In this document: one piece after another, positions 33,000 to 44,197 of the stretch | Layout of the letters: each line of letters begins with the position of its first letter | Numbering within the stretch: the first letter of the stretch is position 1 | Source: Roseovarius azorensis | Lineage (GTDB): Bacteria; Pseudomonadota; Alphaproteobacteria; Rhodobacterales; Rhodobacteraceae | Length of the DNA: 64,000 nt | NCBI RefSeq assembly: GCF_900109455.1 | Contig: NZ_FOAG01000001.1 | Span: 248,001 to 312,000, forward strand | Reading direction: 5' to 3' | Notes under the pieces: model-generated | What the model was told of the DNA's origin: nothing | Database searches by the model: none | What the model saw: only the letters and a program-made list of their open reading frames with translations | Translations under genes and position numbers: made by a program

Positions 33000-34295
33000 A
33001 TGCTGAAGGACCAAGACCGTATCTTTACCAATATCTACGGGATGCATGACCGCAGCCTCAGCGGTGCCATGGCGCGCGGGCATTGGGACGGCACGGCCCG
33101 GATATTGCAGAACGGGCGCGACTGGATCGTCAACCAGATGAAGGCGAGCGGTCTGCGCGGGCGTGGCGGCGCGGGCTTTCCCACGGGCCTCAAATGGTCC
33201 TTCATGCCCAAGGAAAGCGACGGGCGGCCTGCCTATCTGGTGGTCAATGCCGACGAATCCGAGCCGGGCACCTGCAAGGATCGCGAGATCATGCGCCACG
33301 ATCCGCATACGCTGATCGAGGGCTGTCTGATCGCCAGTTTCGCGATGAATGCACATGCCTGCTATATCTACATTCGCGGCGAATACATCCGCGAGAAAGA
33401 GGCGCTTCAGGCCGCGATCGACGAGGCCTACGAGGCGGGTCTGGTGGGGCGCAATGCGTGCAAATCGGGCTGGGATTTCGACATTTATCTCACCCATGGG
33501 GCCGGCGCCTATATCTGCGGCGAGGAAACCGCGCTGCTGGAGAGCCTTGAGGGCAAGAAGGGCATGCCGCGGATGAAACCGCCGTTCCCGGCGGGGGCGG
33601 GGCTGTATGGCTGCCCCACCACGGTCAACAATGTGGAATCCATCGCCGTGGTGCCGACGATCCTGCGGCGGGGGCCGGAGTGGTTCGCGGGCTTTGGCCG
33701 GGCGAACAATTCAGGCACCAAGCTGTTTGCGATTTCGGGGCATGTGAACAACCCTTGCGTGGTCGAAGAGGCGATGTCGATCACCTTCGAGGAGTTGATC
33801 GAGACCCATTGCGGCGGCATTCGCGGCGGCTGGGGCAATCTCAAGGCTGTCATTCCGGGCGGGTCGTCGGTGCCGTGCATCCGGGGCGAGCATATGCGCG
33901 AGGCGATCATGGATTTCGATTACCTGCGCGAGCAGCGCTCGGGTCTTGGCACGGCGGCGGTGATCGTGATGGATCAGTCCACCGACATCATCAAGGCGAT
34001 CTGGCGGTTGTCGAAGTTCTACAAGCACGAAAGCTGTGGTCAGTGCACGCCCTGCCGCGAGGGAACCGGCTGGATGATGCGGGTGATGGACCGGCTGGTG
34101 CGTGGCGAGGCCGAGGTTGAGGAGATCGACATGCTGCTGGATGTGACCAAACAGGTCGAGGGGCATACGATCTGTGCCCTTGGCGATGCGGCGGCCTGGC
34201 CCATTCAGGGCCTGATCCGCAATTTCCGCGATGAGATCGAGGACCGGATCAAGGCCAAGCGCACCGGGCGCGTGAGCGCGGTGGCGGCGGAATGA
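33000..34295 (+). CDS. nuoF: NADH-quinone oxidoreductase subunit F (NADH-binding)
   Basis: A 431-residue flavoprotein taking electrons from NADH through FMN and cluster N3. ATG 33000 follows GAGG. Key features: [10 protein letters not shown] near 55 (FMN/NADH site), E-S-G-x-T type loop at [13 protein letters not shown] near 170, and four cysteines for the 4Fe-4S cluster in S-C-G-Q-C-T-P-C near 345 and T-I-C near 390. Its stop overlaps the start of a lipoprotein gene. Confidence 0.96.
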   Translation: MLKDQDRIFTNIYGMHDRSLSGAMARGHWDGTARILQNGRDWIVNQMKASGLRGRGGAGFPTGLKWSFMPKESDGRPAYLVVNADESEPGTCKDREIMRHDPHTLIEGCLIASFAMNAHACYIYIRGEYIREKEALQAAIDEAYEAGLVGRNACKSGWDFDIYLTHGAGAYICGEETALLESLEGKKGMPRMKPPFPAGAGLYGCPTTVNNVESIAVVPTILRRGPEWFAGFGRANNSGTKLFAISGHVNNPCVVEEAMSITFEELIETHCGGIRGGWGNLKAVIPGGSSVPCIRGEHMREAIMDFDYLREQRSGLGTAAVIVMDQSTDIIKAIWRLSKFYKHESCGQCTPCREGTGWMMRVMDRLVRGEAEVEEIDMLLDVTKQVEGHTICALGDAAAWPIQGLIRNFRDEIEDRIKAKRTGRVSAVAAE

Positions 34296-34648
34296 TGGGC
34301 CTGGACAGATCATGTCGCCGGGGCGGGCTGGTCCTGCTGATGCTGGCGGTGCTTGCGGGTTGCACCGAGCGCAAGGAACGCGTGCTCTTTGATGGCAATC
34401 ATTACCCGCCCAAGAGTCGTGCCGAAAAGGACGACCGGCGCAATTTCACCGCCTCGGTGAGCCGCGCCAATCGCGGTATCGAGGGGGCGCAAAAGGCTGT
34501 GGTGCATGAGGCGACGCGCTATTGCCTGGAGAATTTCGGCACCTCCGAGATCGCGTGGGCCGTGTCGGCCCAAGGGGGTGAAGGACCGGTCTACACACGT
34601 TCCGGCGATCGGGTGTCAGTGGCGGGGCGTTGTGTCATATGGAAGTAA
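34292..34648 (+). CDS. putative lipoprotein in nuo operon
   Basis: A 118-residue protein in an ATGATG overlap with nuoF. It has a basic N-terminus, a hydrophobic core (G-L-V-L-L-M-L-A-V) and an excellent lipobox L-A-G-C (cysteine 23), so it should be lipid-anchored, exposed to the periplasm. The mature part has R-R-N-F-T-A-S-V and two cysteines (C78 and a late R-C-V-I-W-K). No known family is recognised. It is cotranslated with nuoF but has no apparent catalytic motif. Confidence 0.68.
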   Translation: MMGLDRSCRRGGLVLLMLAVLAGCTERKERVLFDGNHYPPKSRAEKDDRRNFTASVSRANRGIEGAQKAVVHEATRYCLENFGTSEIAWAVSAQGGEGPVYTRSGDRVSVAGRCVIWK

Positions 34649-34772
34649 GGCGTTTCATATCAGGGGTTTGCGCCCTCTGCTATTGCATAGCAGGCGCGCG
34701 GAGACCCATCTGCGGTGCAGATGGGCGTGCCATGTTGGCGTTGCCCCGTTTCGATATGAAAGGACTGAAATC

Positions 34773-35177
34773 ATGCGGATGATCCTCTCTCTGGCTATGG
34801 GCCTTGTTCTGAGCGCTACGGCAGCGAGTGCAACTGCCGGATCGCTGGCGCGCGAGGCCGATATCAATCAGGGGCTGTTCTACGTTTCGGTCGCCAACAA
34901 GATTCGCAAGGGTTGCGATGCGATCGCGCCGCGGACCTTTACCGCGATCCGTTATCTGGAGGCGCTCAAGGCCGAGGCGCGGGCGCGCGGATATTCCGAG
35001 GCGGAGATTGACGAATACATCAACGACAAGGATGAAAAGGCGCTCATGCGTGAGCGGCGCGATGCCTATATCCGCGCGAATGGGGCGGAGCCCGAAGGCG
35101 GGCCGGGTCTGTGTCGGCTCGGGAGTCGGGAAATTGCAGAGCAGAGCCAGATCGGCAAGCTGTTGAGAGCAAAGTGA
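34773..35177 (+). CDS. exported DUF5333-type protein in nuo operon
   Basis: A 134-residue protein; ATG 34773 has AAGGA upstream. Signal peptide M-R-M-I-L-S-L-A-M-G-L-V-L-S-A-T-A-A-S-A-T-A-G then the mature part. It contains two cysteines (C in R-K-G-C-D-A-I, C in G-L-C-R-L-G), possibly a disulfide, and helical repeats. It resembles the DUF5333 family found beside complex I genes in this group. It sits just before nuoG after a 124-base non-coding stretch, with the nuoG start 6 bases after its stop. Confidence 0.66.
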   Translation: MRMILSLAMGLVLSATAASATAGSLAREADINQGLFYVSVANKIRKGCDAIAPRTFTAIRYLEALKAEARARGYSEAEIDEYINDKDEKALMRERRDAYIRANGAEPEGGPGLCRLGSREIAEQSQIGKLLRAK

Positions 35178-35183
35178 GAAGAG

Positions 35184-37172
35184 ATGTCGGACCTACGCAA
35201 GATCATCATTGACGACCGGGAGATCGAGGTAGCAGGGGCGATGACCCTCATTCAGGCCTGCGAGGTGGCGGGCGTCGAGATCCCGCGCTTTTGCTATCAC
35301 GAGCGGTTGTCGATTGCCGGGAACTGCCGGATGTGTCTGGTCGAGGTCGTGGGCGGGCCGCCGAAACCGGCGGCAAGCTGTGCCATGCAGGTGCGCGATC
35401 TGCGTCCCGGCCCCGAGGGGCAGCCGCCGGTGGTCCGGACCAACAGCCCGATGGTCAAGAAGGCACGCGAAGGGGTGATGGAGTTTCTTCTCATCAACCA
35501 TCCGCTGGATTGCCCGATCTGCGATCAGGGTGGTGAATGCGACCTGCAGGATCAGGCGATGGCCTATGGCGTGGATTTCAGCCGCTACCGCGAGCCCAAG
35601 CGCGCGAGCGAGGATCTGGATCTGGGTCCGCTGGTCGAAACGCATATGACCCGCTGCATTTCCTGCACGCGCTGCGTGCGCTTCACCACAGAGGTGGCGG
35701 GCGTCAAGGTGATGGGGCAGACCGGTCGTGGCGAGGATGCCGAGATCACTACCTATCTGGGCGAGATCATCGACTCTAACCTGCAGGGCAACATCATCGA
35801 CCTCTGCCCGGTGGGGGCGCTGGTTAGCAAGCCCTATGCCTTTACCGCGCGGCCATGGGAACTGACCAAGACGGAAACCATCGACGTGATGGATGCGCTG
35901 GGCAGCAATATCCGCGTCGATTGCAAGGGGCGCGAGGTGATGCGCATTCTGCCGCGCAACCATGACGGCGTGAACGAGGAATGGATTTCCGACAAGACGC
36001 GCTTTGTCTGGGACGGGCTGCGGCGGCAGCGGCTGGACCGGCCCTATGTGCGCGAGAATGGCAAGCTGCGCCCCGCCACATGGCCCGAGGCATTGGCCAC
36101 TGTCGCGCAGGCGATCAAGGGCGCGAAAAAGCTGGCCGGTCTGGTCGGCGATCTGGTGCCGGTCGAGGCGATCTATGCGCTGAAAGGGTTGATCGAGGGG
36201 CAGGGCGGTTCCGTCGAGTGCCGCACCGACAAGGCGCGTCTGCCTGCGGGCAATCGCAGCGCCTATGTGGGCAATGTGGCGGTCGAGGAACTGGACAGCG
36301 CGAAGAATATTGTTCTGATCGGCAGCGATCCGCGGGTCGAGGCGCCGGTGCTGAACGCGCGTATCCGCAAGGCCTGGATCAAGGGGGCGAATGTCACGGT
36401 CATCGGACCCAAGGTCGATCTGACCTATGACTATACCCATGCAGGCACCGACCGGGCCGCGCTCGCAGGGCTGAAAGTGCCCGAGGATACCATTGTCATT
36501 GTCGGGCAAGGTGCGTTGCGCGAGGCGGATGGCGTGGCGGTTCTGGCCGCTGCCATGGCGCTGTCGGGGCGTATGCTGGTGCTGCACACGGCGGCGGCGC
36601 GCGTCGGTGCGATGGATGTGGGTGCCGTGACCGAGGGTGGTCCGGAGGCCGCGATTGAGGGGGCCGACGTGATCTACAACCTTGGTGCCGACGAGGTGGA
36701 GATCGCGCCGGGGCCGTTCGTGATCTATCAGGGCAGCCACGGCGACCGGGGCGCGCATCGCGCCGATGTGGTTCTGCCGGGGGCGGCCTATACCGAGGAG
36801 CAGGGCCTGTTTGTCAACACCGAGGGCCGCCCGCAGCTTGCGTTGCGCGCGGGGTTCGCACCGGGCGAGGCCAAGGAAAACTGGGCGATCCTGCGGGCGC
36901 TGAGCGGGGAGTTGGGGGCGGTGCTGCCCTATGACAGCATCGCGCAGTTGCGGCAGGCGCTGGTCAGGGATGTGCCGCATCTGAAAAAGATCGACCGGGT
37001 GCCCGCGAATGACTGGCAGCCGCTGGCCAAGGCAAAACTGGGCAAGGCCGATTTTCGGCTGGCGATTGCGGATTTCTACCTGACCAATCCGATTGCGCGG
37101 GCAAGCACGCTGATGGCGGAACTGAGCGCCAATGCAAAGGCCCGGGCCACGCGCCCGATGGCGGCAGAGTGA
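35184..37172 (+). CDS. nuoG: NADH-quinone oxidoreductase subunit G (75 kDa)
   Basis: A 662-residue iron-sulfur subunit carrying electrons between NuoF and NuoB. N-terminal [2Fe-2S] ferredoxin: [15 protein letters not shown] near 36-51; the His-ligated cluster at [14 protein letters not shown] near 113-125; a third cluster at C-I-S-C-T-R-C near 155. The rest is the molybdopterin-oxidoreductase-like domain without cofactor ligands. The length fits the Paracoccus type. The gene after it overlaps by 4 bases. Confidence 0.96.
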   Translation: MSDLRKIIIDDREIEVAGAMTLIQACEVAGVEIPRFCYHERLSIAGNCRMCLVEVVGGPPKPAASCAMQVRDLRPGPEGQPPVVRTNSPMVKKAREGVMEFLLINHPLDCPICDQGGECDLQDQAMAYGVDFSRYREPKRASEDLDLGPLVETHMTRCISCTRCVRFTTEVAGVKVMGQTGRGEDAEITTYLGEIIDSNLQGNIIDLCPVGALVSKPYAFTARPWELTKTETIDVMDALGSNIRVDCKGREVMRILPRNHDGVNEEWISDKTRFVWDGLRRQRLDRPYVRENGKLRPATWPEALATVAQAIKGAKKLAGLVGDLVPVEAIYALKGLIEGQGGSVECRTDKARLPAGNRSAYVGNVAVEELDSAKNIVLIGSDPRVEAPVLNARIRKAWIKGANVTVIGPKVDLTYDYTHAGTDRAALAGLKVPEDTIVIVGQGALREADGVAVLAAAMALSGRMLVLHTAAARVGAMDVGAVTEGGPEAAIEGADVIYNLGADEVEIAPGPFVIYQGSHGDRGAHRADVVLPGAAYTEEQGLFVNTEGRPQLALRAGFAPGEAKENWAILRALSGELGAVLPYDSIAQLRQALVRDVPHLKKIDRVPANDWQPLAKAKLGKADFRLAIADFYLTNPIARASTLMAELSANAKARATRPMAAE

Positions 37173-37555
37173 GAATGGCGGCGGCTATCATACTGGCGCT
37201 GTCGGCCTGCGCGCAGGCGGGCCCGGCCCCGGATGCCGTCGCCTTTGCGCCCGAGTATCAGGGGATCGAGGCGCGGACGCTGGGCCGGGGGCTGGTGCAG
37301 GTCGAGGTCGGCATGCGGGGCGCGCGCGACGAGGCGGATGTCGAACGCTATGCGCAATGCGCGGTGGCGAAACAGGCGCTGGACGCAGGGTTCGGATTTG
37401 CCCGGCACCTGCGCACGCTGGTCAGCCGCGAGGCCGGGCTGTGGCGGGCGGATGCCGTATACATGATCTCGGCGGCCCTGCCGCCGGGGCAGAGAACAAT
37501 CGACGCCGAAGTCGTCGCCGCGGATTGCGCGGAACATGGAATACCGATGGTGTGA
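37169..37555 (+). CDS. putative lipoprotein in nuo operon
   Basis: A 128-residue protein starting at GTG 37169 (or ATG 37175), overlapping nuoG. The N-terminus [11 protein letters not shown] (lipobox L-S-A-C) predicts a lipid anchor at C14. The mature part contains [11 protein letters not shown] and two further cysteines (A-Q-C-A-V and A-D-C-A-E). No named family. It is the third lipoprotein or exported small protein of the operon and is followed 7 bases later by nuoH. Confidence 0.62.
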   Translation: MRMAAAIILALSACAQAGPAPDAVAFAPEYQGIEARTLGRGLVQVEVGMRGARDEADVERYAQCAVAKQALDAGFGFARHLRTLVSREAGLWRADAVYMISAALPPGQRTIDAEVVAADCAEHGIPMV

Positions 37556-37562
37556 GGACCTG

Positions 37563-38600
37563 ATGGCTGAATTTTTCACAACCCCGCTCGGGACTCTGGT
37601 GATCATCATGGCGCAATGCCTTGCGGTGGTGGGCTTTGTCATGATCTCGCTGCTGTTCCTGGTCTATGGCGACCGCAAGGTCTGGGCGGCGGTGCAGATG
37701 CGCCGGGGGCCGAACGTGGTGGGCACCTGGGGCCTGTTGCAGACGGTGGCGGACGCGCTGAAATATGTCGTCAAGGAGGTCGTCGTGCCGGCCGGTGCCG
37801 ACAAGGCGGTGTTCATGCTGGCGCCGATGACCAGTTTTGTGCTGGCGATCCTGGCGTGGGCGGTGATCCCGATGAACGAGGGCTGGGTGCTGTCGGATAT
37901 CAACGTGGCGGTGCTGTTCGTCTTTGCCGTGTCGTCGCTGGAGGTCTACGGGATCATTATGGGCGGCTGGGCGTCGAACTCGAAATATCCGTTCCTCGGC
38001 TCGCTGCGTTCCGCCGCGCAGATGATTTCCTATGAGGTCAGTATCGGCCTTATCATCATCGGGGTGATCATTTCGACCGGCTCGCTCAATTTCAGCAGCA
38101 TCGTGGCGGCGCAGGATACCGCCTATGGCTTTTTCGGGTGGTACTGGCTGCCGCATCTGCCGATGGTGTTCCTGTTCTTCATCAGCGCACTGGCCGAGAC
38201 GAACCGCCCGCCCTTCGACCTGCCCGAGGCGGAATCGGAACTGGTGGCGGGCTATCAGGTGGAATATTCCTCGACGCCGTTCCTGCTGTTCATGGCCGGG
38301 GAATATATCGCGATCTTCCTTATGTGCGCGCTGATGAGCCTGTTGTTCTTTGGCGGCTGGCTGAGCCCGATTCCGGGTCTGCCCGACGGGGTGTTCTGGA
38401 TGGTCGGCAAGATGGCGTTCTTTTTCTTCATCTTCGCGATGGTCAAGGCGATCACCCCGCGCTACCGCTACGATCAGCTCATGCGGATCGGCTGGAAGGT
38501 GTTTCTGCCGATGTCGCTGGGCTGGGTGGTGATCGTGGCGTTCCTTGCGAAATTCGAAGTGCTGGGCGGGTTCTGGGCCCGCTGGGCGATTGGAGGCTGA
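37563..38600 (+). CDS. nuoH: NADH-quinone oxidoreductase subunit H
   Basis: A 345-residue, eight-helix subunit at the junction of the two arms, forming part of the quinone tunnel. It has the signature R-R-G-P-N-V-V-G near 40 and the conserved [19 protein letters not shown] near 210 with acidic residues of the proton path. ATG 37563 has no strong ribosome site but sets the right N-terminus. It is tightly linked to nuoI. Confidence 0.96.
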   Translation: MAEFFTTPLGTLVIIMAQCLAVVGFVMISLLFLVYGDRKVWAAVQMRRGPNVVGTWGLLQTVADALKYVVKEVVVPAGADKAVFMLAPMTSFVLAILAWAVIPMNEGWVLSDINVAVLFVFAVSSLEVYGIIMGGWASNSKYPFLGSLRSAAQMISYEVSIGLIIIGVIISTGSLNFSSIVAAQDTAYGFFGWYWLPHLPMVFLFFISALAETNRPPFDLPEAESELVAGYQVEYSSTPFLLFMAGEYIAIFLMCALMSLLFFGGWLSPIPGLPDGVFWMVGKMAFFFFIFAMVKAITPRYRYDQLMRIGWKVFLPMSLGWVVIVAFLAKFEVLGGFWARWAIGG

Positions 38601-38603
38601 ACC

Positions 38604-39098
38604 ATGACCAAGATAGATTACGGGCGCGCGGCGGGGTATTTCCTGCTCAGCGATTTCATCAAGGGGTTCAGGCTGGGCTTGAAATACTTTTTCGCCCCCA
38701 AGGCGACGCTGAACTATCCGCATGAAAAGGGGCCGCTGTCGGTGCGGTTCCGGGGCGAGCACGCGCTGCGGCGCTATCCCAACGGCGAGGAACGCTGTAT
38801 CGCCTGCAAGCTCTGTGAGGCGATCTGCCCGGCGCAGGCGATCACGATCGACGCCGAGCCGCGCGACGATGGCAGCAGGCGCACCACGCGCTATGACATC
38901 GACATGACGAAATGCATCTATTGCGGCTTTTGCCAGGAGGCGTGCCCGGTGGATGCCATTGTCGAGGGGCCTAATTTCGAGTTCGCCACCGAGACCCGCG
39001 AAGAGCTGTTCTATGACAAGGCGCGGCTGCTGGAGAATGGCGAACGCTGGGAGGCAGAGATTGCCCGTAACCTAGAGATGGATGCACCCTACAGATGA
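38604..39098 (+). CDS. nuoI: NADH-quinone oxidoreductase subunit I (TYKY)
   Basis: A 164-residue subunit with two 4Fe-4S clusters (N6a and N6b), seen as [12 protein letters not shown] near 64-75 and [12 protein letters not shown] near 103-114. An amphipathic N-terminal part contacts the membrane. GGAGG lies before ATG 38604. It overlaps the following gene by 4 bases. Confidence 0.96.
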   Translation: MTKIDYGRAAGYFLLSDFIKGFRLGLKYFFAPKATLNYPHEKGPLSVRFRGEHALRRYPNGEERCIACKLCEAICPAQAITIDAEPRDDGSRRTTRYDIDMTKCIYCGFCQEACPVDAIVEGPNFEFATETREELFYDKARLLENGERWEAEIARNLEMDAPYR

Positions 39099-39508
39099 GC
39101 GATCCAACCAACCCCTTCGAGATGATGATGCGTCAGGCGCAGGAAATGGCCAAGGCGATGAACCCGGCGCTGGAATCCTTTTCGCCCAAGGGGTTCGAGG
39201 CGCTGTGGCCGACGATGCCCAAGGAGTTCATGGAAATGAGCTTTGGCAAGGGGATGAGCAAGGACGGGCTTGACGCCAAGACGCGGCTTCTCATCACGCT
39301 TGCGGGGCTGACGATGCTGGGCGCGCAGAGCGATACGCAGATCCGGCTGACCGTGCGACATGCGCTGGAGGCGGGGGCCACCAGGGACGAGATCGCCGAG
39401 ACCATCGCGCAGATGTCGATGTTTGCCGGTATCCCGTCGATGACCCGCGCGATGGAATTTGCGCGCGAGGTGATGGACGAAAAGAGCGACGGAGGAAAAG
39501 ACAAATGA
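39095..39508 (+). CDS. carboxymuconolactone decarboxylase-like (AhpD fold) protein
   Basis: A 137-residue protein between nuoI and nuoJ with ATGA overlaps at both sides. The body [11 protein letters not shown] near 62 and [16 protein letters not shown] near 92 is the hallmark of the CMD/AhpD helical family. The protein has no cysteine at all, so it cannot use the CxxC of AhpD-type peroxidase partners, and lacks the catalytic cysteine of other members. A structural role or a CMD-like catalytic variant is possible. No precedent for its role in complex I is recalled. Confidence 0.72.
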   Translation: MSDPTNPFEMMMRQAQEMAKAMNPALESFSPKGFEALWPTMPKEFMEMSFGKGMSKDGLDAKTRLLITLAGLTMLGAQSDTQIRLTVRHALEAGATRDEIAETIAQMSMFAGIPSMTRAMEFAREVMDEKSDGGKDK

Positions 39509-40113
39509 CGATTGCGGCGATGTCCTTTTATCTCTTTGCGGTCTCGCTGCTGGTCGGGGGGCTGTTTACCGTGATCAGCCGCAACCCGGTGCATTCGGTG
39601 CTCTGGCTGATCCTGTCGTTCATCAGCGCGGCGGGGCTGTTCGTGCTGCTGGGAGCCGAATTCGTGGCGATGTTGCTGATCATCGTCTATGTGGGCGCGG
39701 TCGCGGTTCTGTTCCTGTTCGTGGTGATGATGCTGGATGTGGATTTCGCGGAGCTGAAGGCGGAGATGGCGAGATACATGCCGCTTGCGCTGCTGATCGG
39801 GGTGATCCTGCTGATGCAGTTCGGCCTGGTCTTTGGCGCATGGGAGGCGGATGCGGGTGCGATGGCCGCGCGGGGCGCGGTCACCCCCGAGGGGGTCGAG
39901 AATACCGCGGCTCTGGGTCTGCTGCTCTATGACAAGTATTTCATCCTGTTCCAGCTGGCCGGTCTGATCCTGCTGGTGGCGATGATCGGGGCGATCGTGC
40001 TGACGTTGCGGCACCGGACGGACATCAAGCGGCAGGATGTGCTGGCGCAGATGTATCGCGATCCGGCCAAGGCGATGGAATTGCGGGATGTGAAGCCGGG
40101 TCAGGGGCTGTAA
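39505..40113 (+). CDS. nuoJ: NADH-quinone oxidoreductase subunit J
   Basis: A 202-residue membrane subunit with five hydrophobic segments. The conserved [12 protein letters not shown] near 30-44 and [17 protein letters not shown] near 60-76 are typical. ATGA-coupled to the CMD-like gene. Its TAA stop lies in the loop of a 12-bp inverted repeat (40099-40125). Confidence 0.95.
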   Translation: MTIAAMSFYLFAVSLLVGGLFTVISRNPVHSVLWLILSFISAAGLFVLLGAEFVAMLLIIVYVGAVAVLFLFVVMMLDVDFAELKAEMARYMPLALLIGVILLMQFGLVFGAWEADAGAMAARGAVTPEGVENTAALGLLLYDKYFILFQLAGLILLVAMIGAIVLTLRHRTDIKRQDVLAQMYRDPAKAMELRDVKPGQGL

Positions 40114-40185
40114 CAGCCCCTGACCCGCCCCGGGCTTGAACCGGGGCCTCTTGAGGGCAAGGAGATCCCGGGTCAAGCCCGGGAT
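40099..40185. repeat. triple hairpin, REP-like element between nuoJ and nuoK
   Basis: Three neighbouring inverted repeats: GGTCAGGGGCTG/CAGCCCCTGACC with the nuoJ TAA as loop (40099-40110/40114-40125), GCCCCGG/CCGGGGC (40127-40133/40141-40147), and ATCCCGGG-TCAAG-CCCGGGAT (40165-40185). The last sequence is a widespread intergenic palindrome of alphaproteobacteria. The gap nuoJ-nuoK (149 bases) is by far the largest between nuo genes from nuoH to nuoN. Confidence 0.8.
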
Positions 40186-40262
40186 GACACGGGACAAGAG
40201 GCGCCGAGGCGCGCCGTGAACGACAACAAGACGACAATCGGGCATGGCCCGGAGGGACAGAC

Positions 40263-40568
40263 ATGATCGGACTTGAACATTATCTAACGGTCGCGGCGGC
40301 CTTGTTCGTGATAGGTATTTTCGGCCTTTTCCTGAACCGCAAGAACGTGATCATCCTGCTGATGTCGATCGAGCTGATGCTGCTGGCGGTCAATATCAAC
40401 CTTGTCGCCTTTTCGTCCTATCTGGGCGATCTGGTGGGGCAGGTGTTCACCCTCTTCGTGCTGACCGTCGCCGCTGCCGAGGCCGCCATCGGGCTTGCGA
40501 TCCTCGTCTGTTTCTTCCGCAACCGCGGCACGATCGCCGTGGAAGACGTCAACGTGATGAAAGGCTGA
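40263..40568 (+). CDS. nuoK: NADH-quinone oxidoreductase subunit K
   Basis: A 101-residue, three-helix antiporter-like subunit. Conserved acidic residues sit in its middle and third helices ([11 protein letters not shown] near 36, A-A-E-A-A-I-G-L near 72). GGAGG at 40251-40255 region precedes ATG 40263. It lies after the hairpin array and 4 bases ahead of nuoL. Confidence 0.95.
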   Translation: MIGLEHYLTVAAALFVIGIFGLFLNRKNVIILLMSIELMLLAVNINLVAFSSYLGDLVGQVFTLFVLTVAAAEAAIGLAILVCFFRNRGTIAVEDVNVMKG

Positions 40569-40572
40569 AGCC

Positions 40573-42633
40573 ATGGAAACCATCCTCCTCTTCGCGCCTC
40601 TCGTCGGGGCGATCATCGCGGGGTTCGGCTGGCGCGTCATCGGCGACGCTGGCGCGCAGTGGCTGGCCACGGGGCTTTTGTTCCTGTCCTGCCTGCTGAG
40701 CTGGATCGTGTTTCTGGCGCATGACGGGATCACGCAGCAGGTGCATATCCTTGACTGGGTGCAGTCGGGCACGCTGGACACGGCTTGGGCGATCCGGATG
40801 GACCGACTGACGGCGATCATGCTGATCGTCATCACCACCGTGTCGGCGCTGGTGCATCTCTATTCCGTCGGCTACATGGCGCATGACGAGAATTTCCGCG
40901 AGAACGAGAGCTATCGACCGCGGTTTTTCGCGTATCTGTCGTTCTTTACCTTTGCCATGCTGATGCTGGTGACATCGGACAACCTGCTTCAGATGTTCTT
41001 TGGCTGGGAGGGTGTGGGCGTCGCGTCCTATCTGCTGATCGGGTTCTATTATCGCAAGCCAAGCGCCAATGCCGCGGCGATCAAGGCCTTCGTGGTGAAC
41101 CGGGTCGGCGATTTCGGTTTCGCGCTGGCCATCATGGCGCTCTATTTCCTGGTCGACAGCATCAGACTGGATGACATTTTCGCCGCCGCGCCGCAACTGG
41201 CGGAAACGCAGGTGACGTTCCTGTGGACCGAGTGGAACGCGGCCAATCTGATCGCGTTCCTGCTGTTCGTGGGCGCGATGGGCAAGTCGGCGCAGCTGTT
41301 CCTGCACACATGGCTTCCGGACGCGATGGAGGGCCCGACGCCGGTGTCGGCGCTGATCCATGCCGCGACCATGGTGACGGCGGGGGTGTTCCTGGTCTGC
41401 CGCATGTCGCCGCTGATGGAATATGCGCCCGAGGCGCTGAATTTCGTCGTCTTCATCGGAGCCTCGACGGCGTTCTTTGCCGCCACGGTGGGCCTTGTGC
41501 AGAATGACATCAAGCGGGTGATCGCCTATTCGACCTGTTCGCAGCTGGGATACATGTTCGTGGCCGCTGGCGTGGGCGTCTATTCGGTGGCGATGTTCCA
41601 CCTTTTCACGCATGCGTTTTTCAAGGCGATGCTGTTTCTGGGCGCGGGTTCCGTGATTCACGGGATGCATCATGAGCAGGACATGCGCAATTATGGCGGG
41701 CTGCGCAAGAAGATGCCCTATACGTTCTGGGCGATGATGATCGGCACGCTGGCGATCACCGGCGTGGGCATTCCGCTGACCCATATCGGCTTTGCCGGGT
41801 TCCTCAGCAAGGATGCGGTGATCGAGAGCGCCTGGGCGGGAACGGCGGGCGGCTATGGCTTCTGGATGCTGGTGATCGCGGCGCTGTTCACCTCTTTCTA
41901 CAGCTGGCGGCTGATGTTCATGACGTTCTATGGCGAGTCGCGCGGCGACAGGCATACGCATGAGCATGCACATGAAAGCCCGATGGTCATGCTGGTGCCG
42001 CTGGGCGCGCTGGCGCTTGGGGCGGTGTTCGCCGGGATGGTGTGGTTCAACAGCTTTTTTGGCAGCCATGATCAGGTAAACAGTTTCTTTGGCATCCCGG
42101 TGCATCATGTGGAGGCATCCGAAGGCCACGCCGACGAGGGCGAGGCAGCCGAGGAGCATGGCCCGGCCCATGCCGGGGCGCCGCAGGGGGCGATCTTCAT
42201 GCACCCGGACAATCATGTGATGGATGAGGCGCACCATGCGCCGACATGGGTCAAGGTCAGCCCCTTTGTCGCCATGCTGATCGGTTTCGTGACGGCGTTC
42301 TGGTTCTATATCCTCGATCCGTCGATGCCCCGCAAAGTCGCCGAGACGAACCGTCCGCTCTACCTCTTTCTGCTCAACAAGTGGTATTTCGACGAGATCT
42401 TTGACTGGCTGCTTGTCCGGCCAGCCAAGGCGCTTGGCCAGATTCTGTGGAAGCGCGGCGACGGGGATGTGATCGACGGCTCGCTCAACGGGGTGGCGAT
42501 GGGGCTCATTCCCCGTCTGACGCGGCTCGCAGGGCGGGCGCAGTCCGGCTACATCTTTACCTATGCCTTTGCCATGGTGATCGGGATCGCGATCCTGGTC
42601 ACCTGGATGACGATCTTCGGGGGGGGCAACTGA
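40573..42633 (+). CDS. nuoL: NADH-quinone oxidoreductase subunit L
   Basis: A 686-residue antiporter-like, proton-pumping subunit. Family features: [15 protein letters not shown] near 140, [21 protein letters not shown] near 236-256 with the conserved Lys, and a His-rich loop at 455-465 and 515-540 (H-T-H-E-H-A-H-E). A long C-terminal helix HL that runs along the membrane arm is expected from the length. It is followed with a 1-base overlap by nuoM. Confidence 0.96.
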   Translation: METILLFAPLVGAIIAGFGWRVIGDAGAQWLATGLLFLSCLLSWIVFLAHDGITQQVHILDWVQSGTLDTAWAIRMDRLTAIMLIVITTVSALVHLYSVGYMAHDENFRENESYRPRFFAYLSFFTFAMLMLVTSDNLLQMFFGWEGVGVASYLLIGFYYRKPSANAAAIKAFVVNRVGDFGFALAIMALYFLVDSIRLDDIFAAAPQLAETQVTFLWTEWNAANLIAFLLFVGAMGKSAQLFLHTWLPDAMEGPTPVSALIHAATMVTAGVFLVCRMSPLMEYAPEALNFVVFIGASTAFFAATVGLVQNDIKRVIAYSTCSQLGYMFVAAGVGVYSVAMFHLFTHAFFKAMLFLGAGSVIHGMHHEQDMRNYGGLRKKMPYTFWAMMIGTLAITGVGIPLTHIGFAGFLSKDAVIESAWAGTAGGYGFWMLVIAALFTSFYSWRLMFMTFYGESRGDRHTHEHAHESPMVMLVPLGALALGAVFAGMVWFNSFFGSHDQVNSFFGIPVHHVEASEGHADEGEAAEEHGPAHAGAPQGAIFMHPDNHVMDEAHHAPTWVKVSPFVAMLIGFVTAFWFYILDPSMPRKVAETNRPLYLFLLNKWYFDEIFDWLLVRPAKALGQILWKRGDGDVIDGSLNGVAMGLIPRLTRLAGRAQSGYIFTYAFAMVIGIAILVTWMTIFGGGN

Positions 42634-44180
42634 TGGACAACCTGCTTTCCATTGTGACCTTCATCCCGGCGGTCGCGGCGGCAATCCTTGCGATTTTCCT
42701 GCGCGGCGAGGATGAAGCAGCGCAGAAGAATGCGAAATGGGTGGCGATGATCGCCACGGTTCTGACCTTTGTGGTCTCACTCTTCATCCTGTTCGATTTC
42801 GATCCCTCCGACACCGGCTTTCAGTTCGTGGAGGAACGCGAATGGCTGCTGGGGCTGAAATACAAGATGGGGGTGGACGGGATCAGCGTGCTGTTCGTGC
42901 TGCTGACCACCTTCATCATGCCGCTGACCATTGCCGCGTCGTGGAATGTGACGCACCGCGTCAAGGAATACATGATCGCCTTCCTGCTGCTGGAAACGCT
43001 GATGCTGGGCGTGTTCATGGCCCTGGATCTGGTGCTGTTCTACCTTTTCTTCGAGGGCGGGCTGATCCCGATGTTCCTGATCATCGGCATCTGGGGCGGC
43101 AGGGAACGCATCTATGCGTCGTTCAAGTTCTTCCTCTACACGTTTCTCGGCTCGGTGCTGATGCTGGTGGCGATGGTGGCGATGTTCGCGGATGCGGGCA
43201 CCACGGATATTGCGGCACTTTTGCGCCATGAATTCGAGAGCGAGAGTTTCACTGTTCTGGGTATCCACATCATCGGTGGCATGCAGACGCTGATGTTTAT
43301 CGCGTTCTTTGCCAGTTTTGCGGTCAAGATGCCGATGTGGCCGGTGCATACATGGTTGCCGGATGCGCACGTTCAGGCCCCCACTGCGGGTTCTGTGGTG
43401 CTGGCAGCGATCCTGCTGAAGATGGGCGGCTACGGCTTCCTGCGGTTCAGCCTGCCGATGTTCCCGGTGGGGGCGGAGGTGCTGACGCCGCTGGTGCTGT
43501 GGATGAGCGCCATCGCCATCGTCTACACCTCGCTGGTGGCGCTGGCGCAGGAGGACATGAAAAAGCTCATCGCCTATTCGTCCGTGGCGCATATGGGCTA
43601 TGTCACTATGGGGATCTTCGCGGCCAATCAACAGGGCGTCGACGGGGCGATTTTCCAGATGGTCAGCCACGGTTTCATCTCCGGCGCGCTGTTTCTTTGT
43701 GTCGGCGTGATTTATGACCGGATGCATACCCGCGAGATCGACGCCTATGGCGGTCTGGTCAACCGGATGCCGGCCTATGCGCTGATCTTCATGTTCTTCA
43801 CCATGGCCAATGTGGGCCTGCCGGGCACCAGCGGATTTGTCGGGGAATTCCTGACGCTGGTGGGCGTGTTCCAGGTCAACACATGGGTGGCGGCGGTGGC
43901 CACGACGGGGGTGATTCTGAGTGCCGCCTATGCGCTCTGGCTGTATCGCCGGGTGGTGTTCGGCGATCTGATCAAGGAGAGCCTCAAGACCATCACCGAC
44001 ATGAACAAGCGTGAGCGCGCGATCTTTGCCCCGCTGGTGGTGATGACGCTGCTGCTGGGGGTCTATCCCCGGCTGGTCACCGATATCACCGGCCCCTCGG
44101 TCGAGGCGCTGATTTCCAACGTAGAGACGGCACAGGCCGTGGCGCAGGCCGCGACCCAGATTGCCGAAAGCTCGCATTGA
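42633..44180 (+). CDS. nuoM: NADH-quinone oxidoreductase subunit M
   Basis: A 515-residue antiporter-like subunit with 14 hydrophobic segments. It has [10 protein letters not shown] near 140 (key Glu), [19 protein letters not shown] near 230-248, and L-L-K-M-G-G-Y-G near 263. ATG 42633 overlaps the nuoL stop and has GGGGGG-rich upstream. Normal length. Confidence 0.96.
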   Translation: MDNLLSIVTFIPAVAAAILAIFLRGEDEAAQKNAKWVAMIATVLTFVVSLFILFDFDPSDTGFQFVEEREWLLGLKYKMGVDGISVLFVLLTTFIMPLTIAASWNVTHRVKEYMIAFLLLETLMLGVFMALDLVLFYLFFEGGLIPMFLIIGIWGGRERIYASFKFFLYTFLGSVLMLVAMVAMFADAGTTDIAALLRHEFESESFTVLGIHIIGGMQTLMFIAFFASFAVKMPMWPVHTWLPDAHVQAPTAGSVVLAAILLKMGGYGFLRFSLPMFPVGAEVLTPLVLWMSAIAIVYTSLVALAQEDMKKLIAYSSVAHMGYVTMGIFAANQQGVDGAIFQMVSHGFISGALFLCVGVIYDRMHTREIDAYGGLVNRMPAYALIFMFFTMANVGLPGTSGFVGEFLTLVGVFQVNTWVAAVATTGVILSAAYALWLYRRVVFGDLIKESLKTITDMNKRERAIFAPLVVMTLLLGVYPRLVTDITGPSVEALISNVETAQAVAQAATQIAESSH

Positions 44181-44197
44181 ACCGGAGGTCCTGAGAC

